A stretch of DNA of 64,000 nucleotides, from the NCBI RefSeq assembly GCF_000420485.1, contig NZ_ATVA01000011.1, positions 186,001 through 250,000 of the forward strand. The letters run 5' to 3'. Shown in pieces: positions 8,461 through 15,571 of the stretch. The notes beneath the pieces are model-generated. The model was given only the letters and a program-made list of their open reading frames with translations. It ran no database searches and was not told the DNA's origin. Positions within the stretch are counted from its first letter, which is position 1. Every line of letters begins with the position of its first letter. Made by a program: the position numbers and the translations under genes. The DNA comes from Paucidesulfovibrio longus DSM 6739. Its GTDB lineage: Bacteria; Desulfobacterota; Desulfovibrionia; Desulfovibrionales; Desulfovibrionaceae.

Positions 8461-9132
8461 TCAGAACGCCGGCACTCCGAGGAGCCGTGCCCCGAATTCC
8501 ACAGGCGGGAACAGGACGCTGCTGAGGATGGAGACGTCGAAGAGGTGGCTGGCCACCACGAGGCCGAGGATCAGGAAAACGCCGTAGCGCGAGAGCGACA
8601 TGTATCGGGCGGCGAGGCCCGGCGGCAGGACTCCCGCCAGAATGTTGCTCCCGTCCAGCGGCGGGATGGGCATGAGGTTGAAGATGCCGAGGATCAGGTT
8701 CACGAGCACGCCCGTCTGGCAGATCAGCACCGTGGGGTAGAGGATGTTGTAGAGCAGGCTGTCCCGGCCTGGAATCTCGATGGAGCCGAAGAGGTGGTAG
8801 AGCGCGGCGAAGCCCAGGGCCAGCGCGAAGTTCGCCGCGGGACCGGCCACGGCCACGAGCAGCATGCCCTTGCGCGGGTTCTTGAAGTAGCGCGGGTTCA
8901 CGGGCACGGGCTTGGCCCAGCCCACGTGGGCGATGAAAAAGATCAACGTGCCCAGCGGGTCGAGGTGCTTCAGCGGATTCAGCGTCAGCCGCCCCATGAG
9001 CTTGGCCGTGGGGTCGCCGAGGCGGTACGCCACCATGCCGTGCGCCACCTCGTGAAACGTCAGGGCCACGAGCAGGGGCAGGGCGATGATGCTGATCTGA
9101 AGAGCGTATTGTGTGAAGGATGATTCCAGCAT
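8461..9132 (-). CDS. Site-2 protease family (M50) membrane metalloprotease
   Basis: 223 residues from the ATG at 9132. The zinc motif FHEVAHG (HEVAH 27-31) lies in a transmembrane helix, and NLMPIPPLDG near residue 170 supplies the third ligand Asp. Four to five hydrophobic segments and no PDZ domain make it the short group of M50 proteases found widely upstream of housekeeping genes; the substrate is unknown. A longer TTG/GTG-initiated form reaching 9171 is possible, since a GGGAGGT sequence lies about 25 nt upstream of the ATG. It probably forms an operon with trpS. Confidence 0.9.
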   Translation of the reverse strand: MLESSFTQYALQISIIALPLLVALTFHEVAHGMVAYRLGDPTAKLMGRLTLNPLKHLDPLGTLIFFIAHVGWAKPVPVNPRYFKNPRKGMLLVAVAGPAANFALALGFAALYHLFGSIEIPGRDSLLYNILYPTVLICQTGVLVNLILGIFNLMPIPPLDGSNILAGVLPPGLAARYMSLSRYGVFLILGLVVASHLFDVSILSSVLFPPVEFGARLLGVPAF

Positions 9133-9189
9133 ATGCGCTTTGGCGCTAGCACGAACCACCTCCCGGAGCAAGGGAAAAGGGGACGGGGA

Positions 9190-9564
9190 TCAAACCGCTC
9201 CGGCCTTCTCCAGAGCCGAATGGACCTTGCTCTTGAGGTCGCTGAGGTCCACGGACTTGACCACGTAGTAGTCGGCGGCGATGGACTTCAGGTCATGCTG
9301 GAAGCTGTCGTAGGCCGTGCTCAGGATCACCGGCAGGTTCGGCTCCTTGCTGCGGATGACCTGGAGCAGGTCGAGGCCGGAAAGATTCTGGCCGAGCTTG
9401 ATGTCGAGGATCACGATCTCCGGCGCGGCGCGCTTCAGCAATTCCAGAATGTCTTCACTCCCGTCGGAAGTGATGACGGCATATCCTTCGGATTCCAGTT
9501 CTTCCTGGTAGAGCATCCGGATGTGCTTTTCATCGTCCACGACGAGAATTCTAGGCTTGGTCAT
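9190..9564 (-). CDS. Stand-alone response regulator receiver protein
   Basis: 124 residues, one CheY-like receiver domain and no output domain. Conserved residues are in place: acidic pair D10/D11, phosphorylation site D54, T83 and K103. GGAGG precedes the ATG. No histidine kinase lies nearby, so the partner is unknown. Loops before K103 (YYVVKS) are typical of CheY/Spo0F-like relay proteins. The gene reads toward the site-2 protease, 57 nt away. Confidence 0.95.
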   Translation of the reverse strand: MTKPRILVVDDEKHIRMLYQEELESEGYAVITSDGSEDILELLKRAAPEIVILDIKLGQNLSGLDLLQVIRSKEPNLPVILSTAYDSFQHDLKSIAADYYVVKSVDLSDLKSKVHSALEKAGAV

Positions 9565-9790
9565 GGAACCTCCGTGAGATTTACTCCCTTACCTGAAACC
9601 GTAGCGCATTCCCAGGTTCGGAGCAACATGATGAGAAACTATTTCCGCTCTTCCCGCGAAATCATAACTCGAAAGGAAGCCCCGGCTTGACAGGCTTCAG
9701 GCCGCATGCCACATCCCGCCCGGCCCTTCCGCCCGGTTCGCCGTATTGACACCCGCCGCCGAAGCCCTAGATTCCCAAAAAGGAGAGCCC

Positions 9791-9988
9791 ATGATCACCG
9801 TCCACATCCAGCCGGAGAACGAAACCCTGGAGTTCGCGACCCTGAACACCGTGCTCCAGCTGCTCAATCGTCTGAAGCTGCGGGCAACGCACGCCCTGAT
9901 CATCCGCGACGGCAAACTGCTTACCGCGGACCGCAAGCTGCACTACGGCGACGAGATCATCGTCAAGAAAGTGATTTCCGCGGGCTGA
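9791..9988 (+). CDS. ThiS/MoaD-like ubiquitin-fold sulfur carrier (TtuB-like)
   Basis: 65 residues starting MITVHIQPENETLEF. The beta-grasp pattern of ThiS/MoaD/TtuB is clear: NTVLQLLNRLKLRATHALIIRDGKLL..., then LHYGDEIIVKKVISAG. It is followed 42 nt later by a TtuA-like tRNA thiolase, which makes a sulfur-carrier role in tRNA 2-thiouridine formation likely. The protein ends in Ala-Gly rather than the Gly-Gly normally needed for adenylation and thiocarboxylation. The start at 9791 is chosen for the AAAAGGAG just upstream. Confidence 0.82.
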   Translation: MITVHIQPENETLEFATLNTVLQLLNRLKLRATHALIIRDGKLLTADRKLHYGDEIIVKKVISAG

Positions 9989-10030
9989 GGCCCTGTTTTC
10001 CCCATCCGCCCCTCCAGGAGACCCGAACCC

Positions 10031-10942
10031 ATGAAATGCAAACGCTGCAAGGAACAGGCTGTCGTCGGCCTGCCGAGCCACAACGCCGCCTTCTGCGAGC
10101 CCTGTTTCCTGGGCTTCTTCCGAAAGCAGATCGAAACCGCCATTCGCCGCCAGAAGCTCTTCACCCACGAGGACCGCATCCTCGTGGCCCTTTCCGGCGG
10201 CAAGGATTCCCTCTCGCTCATGCTCGAACTGGGCGAACTGGGCTACGACGTCACCGGCCTGCACATCGACCTGGGCATCGGCGAATCCTCCCGCAAGGCC
10301 CGCGCCAAGGTCGAAGCCTTCTGCGAAAAGCACGGCTTTGCGCTGCGCGTGGCGGAAATGGAAAAGGAAGGGCTGCCCATGCCCCTGGTCAAGCAGCACA
10401 TCAAGCGGCCCATCTGCTCGGTCTGCGGCAAGGTCAAGCGGCATTACTTCAACCGCATCGCCCGAGAGGGCGGCTTCACGGTCCTGGCCACGGGACACAA
10501 CCTCGACGACGAAGTGGCCCGCCTCTTCGCCAACACCCTGCGCTGGGACGTTTCCTATCTTTCGGACCAAGGCCCCAAGCTGCCCGCCGAAGAGGGCTTC
10601 GCCAGCAAGGTCAAGCCTCTGTTCCGGCTCAGCGAATACGAAACCGCGCATTACGCCTTCCTCAAGGGCATCGAGATCCACTCGGATCCCTGCCCCTTCT
10701 CTTCCGGCGCCAGCTTTACCAGCCACAAGCTGCTCTGGTCCGAGCTGGAGCATCGCAGCCCCGGCCAAAAGTTCAATTTCTACGAGTCGTTTCTGCGGCA
10801 GGGCAGGCCGGCCTTTGCCCAGCTTGAAAAAGAGCAGGGCGCGGAGCTGCATTCCTGTCCGGATTGCGGTTCGCCCACCTCCACCGACCTCTGCGGGGTC
10901 TGCCGGGTGCGGGCCATGCTCGCCGAAAAGACGGGAGCGTAG
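10031..10942 (+). CDS. TtuA/TtcA-family tRNA 2-thiolation protein
   Basis: 303 residues. The PP-loop SGGKDS (55-60) binds ATP. An N-terminal zinc finger uses C3, C6, C22 and C25, and a C-terminal one uses CPDCG and CGVC. Cysteines C129, C132 and C221 sit where TtuA carries its [4Fe-4S] cluster. This layout fits TtuA, which makes 2-thiouridine at tRNA position 54, better than TtcA, which lacks both zinc fingers. The ThiS-like gene just upstream would be its sulfur carrier. The assignment to position 54 is inferred from the family. Confidence 0.88.
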   Translation: MKCKRCKEQAVVGLPSHNAAFCEPCFLGFFRKQIETAIRRQKLFTHEDRILVALSGGKDSLSLMLELGELGYDVTGLHIDLGIGESSRKARAKVEAFCEKHGFALRVAEMEKEGLPMPLVKQHIKRPICSVCGKVKRHYFNRIAREGGFTVLATGHNLDDEVARLFANTLRWDVSYLSDQGPKLPAEEGFASKVKPLFRLSEYETAHYAFLKGIEIHSDPCPFSSGASFTSHKLLWSELEHRSPGQKFNFYESFLRQGRPAFAQLEKEQGAELHSCPDCGSPTSTDLCGVCRVRAMLAEKTGA

Positions 10943-10996
10943 GGAAAGCCCGTCCAGGGGAATCCAGCCCGGCACGCGCCCGGTGTCCAGCTGCTG

Positions 10997-11569
10997 CTAT
11001 CTCGGCACGCGCGCATGGTCGTAATCGCCCTGCTCGGCGTCCATGTGGCAGGCCGGGCAGTTTTGCAGGCCGCCCACGGATTCCCTCCGGAGCACGGCGG
11101 GATCTATCTTGCGGTGCTTCTTTTGTATCATGGGCACCTGGGTGACGCGCAGAGGGGCCGCCCCTTTCAGGCAGTCCGTGATCTTCTCGCCGATTTCGGT
11201 CCCGGACGCGTCCGCGGCATTGGCCGTCAGATAGTCGCTGAGGGCGTCCAGCTCGTCCGGGGCGAGATCCAGCGAGGCGCCGAAATGGTCGGCGCAGCCG
11301 TCGAGCAGCGCCTGCCAGGAGCAGGCGGGCAGCAGGGCGGGCTGGTAGGCGAAATGGCACGCGCCGCAGGTTTCCCGATAGACCGGGTCGCTCGCGGGCG
11401 GCACGGAGTCCTCCCCATCGAACCAGCCCTGGCCGTTGCGGTGTCCGTGTTCTTCCCGCGATTCGGAGCCATGCCGTTCCCGTTCCCGTTCGTGGTCGTC
11501 GGGCCGGACCAGCGCAACCGAGCCGAGCAAAAGCGCGGCGACGGTGACCAGAATCATCAATTTTCGCAT
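10997..11569 (-). CDS. Periplasmic diheme c-type cytochrome
   Basis: 190 residues. A signal peptide (MRKLMILVTVAALLLGSVAL) is followed by a linker rich in His, Arg and Glu (about 24-45). Two heme-c sites are visible: CGACH (68-72) and CPACH (171-175). ACSWQALLDGCADHFGASLDL and the LSDYLTANAA segment resemble the dihaem cytochrome c (DHC) family. It probably carries electrons in the periplasm; the partner is unknown. The start is fixed by AGGAG 7 nt before the ATG at 11569. It is convergent with the TtuA-like gene, leaving 54 bp between them. Confidence 0.85.
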   Translation of the reverse strand: MRKLMILVTVAALLLGSVALVRPDDHERERERHGSESREEHGHRNGQGWFDGEDSVPPASDPVYRETCGACHFAYQPALLPACSWQALLDGCADHFGASLDLAPDELDALSDYLTANAADASGTEIGEKITDCLKGAAPLRVTQVPMIQKKHRKIDPAVLRRESVGGLQNCPACHMDAEQGDYDHARVPR

Positions 11570-11845
11570 GGGCCGGCTCCTGATGTGCTGTTTGCGGGAC
11601 AAGTACGGAGCAAATTAGTTGATCGAAAGGCAGGAGGCAAGACAAAACGTGACACGATTATCAAGTTCGTGCTGCTTTCGCGCGGCGAGAAGATGTCCGC
11701 GGTTCGACCGGCCCTCGCGCCCTCGGCCAGGGGCGGCGCATCGCCGCTGCGACTCCGTTTGCCGCTTTCCGTCATCTCCGGGCCGCCGCGATTCCCGAGC
11801 CGTGCGGTTGACGCCCTGTTCCCGGCCATATTAGGGGGAGCGATC

Positions 11846-12886
11846 ATGCCGCTCCAAGGACAATACGCCCATGCGCCCACGGTTTCCGTGACGTTGCCCT
11901 GCTTCAATGCCGAGGCCACGCTGCCGGCCTGTCTCGACAGCCTCCTGGCCCAGACCTGGCGCGATTTCGAAATCGTGGCCGTGGACGACGGCTCCACGGA
12001 TCGCACGGGCGAGGTGCTGCGGGAATACGCGCGGCGCGACGGGCGGGTGCGGCCTGTTTTCGCGGCGCACGGCGGGGTCGCCGCAGCCGCCAATCTGGCC
12101 TTGGAAAAGGCCGGGGGACGCTATGTGGCGCGCATGGACGCGGACGATCTGGCCCTGCCCGAACGGCTGGCTTCCCAGGTGGGCTGGCTGGAAACGCGGC
12201 CCAAGGTCGGGCTGGTGGGCAGCCGCGTGCGTTTCGGCGGGGACCGCAAGGCCGCGCGCGGCTATGCGCTCTATGTGGATTGGACCAATCGCCAGATGAC
12301 CAGCGAGGCCATCGCCCTGAACCGGTTCGTGGAGTCGCCGTTCGCGTTTCCGTCCGTGATGTTCCGGCGCGAGCTGTACTTCGAGCACGGCGGATTCCGC
12401 AGCGGGGACTTTCCCGAAGACTACGAGTTTCTGCTGCGGCTGCTCGACCGGGGCGTGGTCATGGAGAAAGTCGATGCGGAGCTGCTGATCTGGAACGATC
12501 CGCCCACCCGGCTGACCCGCAACGATCCCCGCTACGATCCCAAGGCGTTCTACCGCGTCAAGGCGCGCTACCTGGGCCGCTGGCTGGCCGCGAACAATCG
12601 GCGGCACCCGGCGGTCGGGGTCATCGGCGCGGGCCGACCGTCGCGCAAGCGGTCGGAAATGCTGGTTGATCACAATATCGAGATTGTAGAATATTACGAT
12701 TTGGATCCGAAGAAAATCGGGCAGGTCGTGAGCGGCAGGCCCGTGCTGGACAGGGAGCTGGTGCCGCCGCCGGGGCAAAGATTTTTGCTGTCCTACGTGG
12801 CCTCGCGGGGCGCGCGGGAGGACATCGCCGCGTTTCTGCGCTCGCGCGGCTACGTTGCCGGACGGGATTGGCTGGCCGTGGCGTGA
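11846..12886 (+). CDS. Family 2 glycosyltransferase with C-terminal Rossmann-like extension
   Basis: 346 residues. GT-A core: SVTLPCFNAEATLPACLDSL, VDDGSTDRTG (47-56), the metal-binding DAD at 98-100 and PEDYEFLLRLL in the acceptor region. Beyond about residue 250 there is an extra module starting GVIGAGRPSRKRSEML, then VEYYDLDPKKIGQ and GRPVLDRELVPPP. This looks like a nucleotide-binding Rossmann fold of the type seen in sugar-modifying enzymes. The role is probably in surface polysaccharide assembly. The start at 11846 follows GGGGGAG. It is isolated, and an AT-rich gene follows. Confidence 0.85.
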   Translation: MPLQGQYAHAPTVSVTLPCFNAEATLPACLDSLLAQTWRDFEIVAVDDGSTDRTGEVLREYARRDGRVRPVFAAHGGVAAAANLALEKAGGRYVARMDADDLALPERLASQVGWLETRPKVGLVGSRVRFGGDRKAARGYALYVDWTNRQMTSEAIALNRFVESPFAFPSVMFRRELYFEHGGFRSGDFPEDYEFLLRLLDRGVVMEKVDAELLIWNDPPTRLTRNDPRYDPKAFYRVKARYLGRWLAANNRRHPAVGVIGAGRPSRKRSEMLVDHNIEIVEYYDLDPKKIGQVVSGRPVLDRELVPPPGQRFLLSYVASRGAREDIAAFLRSRGYVAGRDWLAVA

Positions 12887-12960
12887 ATAAGTAATTATCT
12901 GATGGCCTATTGACCGAGGGGGGATTGTTACGTAATGGCTTCACAAGAGGGGTGGCCAGC

Positions 12961-14010
12961 ATGTTTCAAATCAACAGCGGTTTCCGTTTAAACTGGTACG
13001 ATTTTTTTGGCCTGCTTGCTCCCGGAATTTTGTTCTCAATCCTCGCTCTTATCTGCACGATCCAGATCAAGTACCGCATCGGGCTTATTGAAAGCTTTAC
13101 AAAAGTGGGATTGGCCACAAGCGAGTTAGAAGCCCCAATGACTTTGGTCGTCATCTTTGTCGCAGTAATAGTTGCTTACATTATCGGCCATATAATTGCT
13201 TCTTTGGCAACGTTGTTTATTGAAAGGATATTCCTTGGGAAAATTCTGCAGCACCCTATCAACGTGATAGTATTTTATCAAAACCCGCAAAGGGACCTAT
13301 CAAGTACATACTATCGAGCAGTGGTTGTCATTATCTATATGTGTCTATTTTGCTATTTAGTTGAGGTAAGAATTCCAGATAACAGCTTGTATATATTAGA
13401 TATATTTTCGGGTGCTCCGCTATGCTGTTTTTTGGGATCGCTTTATTTTATTGTGATAATTTTAAAAATGTTCGGCGATCTGCTGCAGGGTAGATCAACG
13501 CGTAGATTGAAAAAGTACCATAAGAATGTGTATTTTATTTTGCAAATCTTGGGGGCACCTTTCTTCACGAGTGAAAAGATGGTCATCCAGTTTCTTGGTT
13601 TGGCGCAGGCTTTTCCTTATGATGTACAATCAGCGTTGCGAAATAAGTATAAAAAAGTATTTGGGAGAAGAATAAATGAAGCACTCTTGACTGAAGCATT
13701 TTGGTCAGTATATTGGCATATAACAAGTGTTAATTTATATGTTAGAACGAATATTGAAAAATTACAAAACTTATATTTACTCATGAGAAATATGAGTTTC
13801 GTTGCGCTTTGTTCGTCTGTGTTATTGGTTTTGCCTGAGAAATTTGGTGGGTGTTCTTCTGATTTTATGCGTAACCTGGCGGTATTTATGTTTTTATTGA
13901 GCTTTGTGTTCGTTATACAATTTTACTATTATTTTTGGCAATTTTCTATAACTGTATTTAGGACATTTATCTACCTTGATTGCGAGGGAGGCGTACAAAC
14001 ACAGCGGTAG
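12961..14010 (+). CDS. AT-rich multi-pass membrane protein of unknown function
   Basis: 349 residues, not recognised. The start ATG at 12961 follows GAGGGG; an in-frame TTG at 12910 is less likely. The N-terminus NWYDFFGLLAPGILFSILAL leads into the first of roughly six membrane helices, including LVVIFVAVIVAYIIGHII and, at the C-terminus, LAVFMFLLSFVFVIQFYYYF. A basic cytoplasmic loop (KKYHKNVYF) and a helical stretch lie in the middle. Codon use is strikingly AT-rich (AAA, ATT, TTT, TAT) next to GC-rich neighbours on both sides, the mark of recent horizontal transfer. No mobile-element gene or flanking repeat was seen. Confidence 0.8.
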   Translation: MFQINSGFRLNWYDFFGLLAPGILFSILALICTIQIKYRIGLIESFTKVGLATSELEAPMTLVVIFVAVIVAYIIGHIIASLATLFIERIFLGKILQHPINVIVFYQNPQRDLSSTYYRAVVVIIYMCLFCYLVEVRIPDNSLYILDIFSGAPLCCFLGSLYFIVIILKMFGDLLQGRSTRRLKKYHKNVYFILQILGAPFFTSEKMVIQFLGLAQAFPYDVQSALRNKYKKVFGRRINEALLTEAFWSVYWHITSVNLYVRTNIEKLQNLYLLMRNMSFVALCSSVLLVLPEKFGGCSSDFMRNLAVFMFLLSFVFVIQFYYYFWQFSITVFRTFIYLDCEGGVQTQR

Positions 14011-14033
14011 ACAGGAACTGAACAGTATCCGTC

Positions 14034-15167
14034 CTACTCTTCCCTCTTCTGCGACGTATAATCCTTCCGATTCCTTCCCCATTTCTGATACCGCCCCACG
14101 GCGTCATTGTGTTCACGCAGGGTCTTGGAGAAGTGATGCGTGCCGTCGCCCTTGGCCACGAAGAACACGTAGCCGTGGTCTTCGGGATGGGCGGCGGCGG
14201 CCAGGGCGGCGCGCCCGGGCGAGCAGATCGGCCCCGGAGGCAGGCCGTCGTGCTGGTAGGTGTTGTACGGATTGGACGCGTCGAGCAGGTCGCTCTGCCG
14301 CAGGTTGCCGTTGAACGAGGGGCCGAGCCCGTAGATGATGGTCGGGTCGGCCTGGAGGCGCATGGGCCGGTTCAGGCGGTTGACGTAGACCCCGGCGATG
14401 GCGGGGCGCTCGGACGGATCGCCGGTTTCCTTCTCCACGATGGAGGCAAGGATCACCAGTTTGTGGAGCTTTTCCGGGTCCGGCAGCTTTTCTCCCAGGG
14501 CGGCCTCGGCGTTCTTGAAGAATTCGCGGACCATCATTTCGGCCACGCTGTGCGCGGAATTCTCGCGCGCGCGGGTGAGCATGTAAGTTTCGGGAAAAAG
14601 ATAGCCTTCGGCCGAGTCCGCCGGGATGTTGAACTGGGCGAGCAGTTTCGGGTCGTGCACCGCGGCGTCGAATTCCTCGTAGGTGCCGAGTCCGGCCTCC
14701 TGCACGAGGTCGGCCACCTGCCACCAGGTCAGCCCCTCGCGCACGGTGAAGCGGTGCAGGATGCCGGGCGTGGAAGTGATGGTGGTCAGGACGCGGTCGG
14801 GCAGCCAGCCCGTATTGAGCAGAAATTCCCCGGCCTTGACCTTTTCCGTGAGCTGCTTGTCCTGGGCGTAGGCCAGGAACTGCTTCACGTCGGAGATGAG
14901 GCGTTCTTCCTTGAGGCCGCGCGCGATGGTCAGGAAGTGCTGGCCCGGTTCGATGACGAAGCGCACGTCCCTGCCCGGATCCTCGGGCGGGATGTTCAGG
15001 AAGGTCCAGGTCCGGTAGAGGAACCACGATCCCACGGCCATCATGCCCAGACAGAGCACGATGCCCGCGTAGGCGACGTATCTCAGGGCCGGTTTGTCGC
15101 CAGCCACGCTTCCAGGATGATCACCGCCGCCTGGCTGTCCAGCCGGGTTTTCCGTTTCTTGCCGCAC
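14034..15167 (-). CDS. mltG: Endolytic murein transglycosylase
   Basis: 377 residues. One transmembrane helix (about 29-50) anchors the protein. LysM-like and YceG domains follow, and the catalytic Glu is in ILASIVEKETG near residue 245. PTIIYGLG, SPYNTYQHDGLPPGPI-like and KGDGTHHFSKTLREHN are conserved MltG segments. The enzyme cleaves nascent glycan strands and sets their length. The GTG start at 15167 has AAGGAGG 7 nt upstream but lies 85 bp inside ruvX; a second GTG at 15107 would shorten the overlap. ruvX is immediately upstream, a common bacterial pairing. Confidence 0.93.
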   Translation of the reverse strand: MRQETENPAGQPGGGDHPGSVAGDKPALRYVAYAGIVLCLGMMAVGSWFLYRTWTFLNIPPEDPGRDVRFVIEPGQHFLTIARGLKEERLISDVKQFLAYAQDKQLTEKVKAGEFLLNTGWLPDRVLTTITSTPGILHRFTVREGLTWWQVADLVQEAGLGTYEEFDAAVHDPKLLAQFNIPADSAEGYLFPETYMLTRARENSAHSVAEMMVREFFKNAEAALGEKLPDPEKLHKLVILASIVEKETGDPSERPAIAGVYVNRLNRPMRLQADPTIIYGLGPSFNGNLRQSDLLDASNPYNTYQHDGLPPGPICSPGRAALAAAAHPEDHGYVFFVAKGDGTHHFSKTLREHNDAVGRYQKWGRNRKDYTSQKREE

Positions 15168-15496
15168 AGTCCGGCCTCCTTGAGCAGTCCCTCGGCTTCC
15201 GCCGAGGTCAGGCGTTCGTCCATGAATTCGATGGGCAGGGGGGTCCGTCTTCCAAGTCGTTCCGCAAAGTTGCGGGCCTGCCGGGTGGTTTCGGTGTCCG
15301 ACCCGTCCAGGGCCAGGGGCAGGCCCACGACGATCCGTTCGATCCGGTCGGCTTCGATGAGCGCGAGCAGGTCGGCGAAGAGCCGGTCCTTGGTCGTGCG
15401 CTCCAGGGCCGGGCGCGGAAAGGCCATCATGCCGTACGGGTCCGTGACGGCGAGGCCCACGCGCTTGAGGCCGAAGTCGATGCCGAGTGTACGCAT
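15083..15496 (-). CDS. ruvX: Putative pre-16S rRNA nuclease / Holliday junction resolvase (YqgF family)
   Basis: 137 residues, the usual size for RuvX/YqgF. RNase H-like fold with GIDFGLKRVGLAVTD at the N-terminus (catalytic Asp), VVGLPLALDGSDTETTRQ in the middle and FMDERLTS toward the C-terminus. In E. coli YqgF is implicated in pre-16S rRNA 5' end processing. GGAG precedes the ATG. The 3' end overlaps the mltG start. Confidence 0.95.
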   Translation of the reverse strand: MRTLGIDFGLKRVGLAVTDPYGMMAFPRPALERTTKDRLFADLLALIEADRIERIVVGLPLALDGSDTETTRQARNFAERLGRRTPLPIEFMDERLTSAEAEGLLKEAGLCGKKRKTRLDSQAAVIILEAWLATNRP

Positions 15497-15571
15497 TTAT
15501 TCTCCAGGACGAGTTTTTTCAGGGAAACCCGGCCCGTGTCAAGTCAGGCGAAGGAATCCGGCGGGTTCCGC

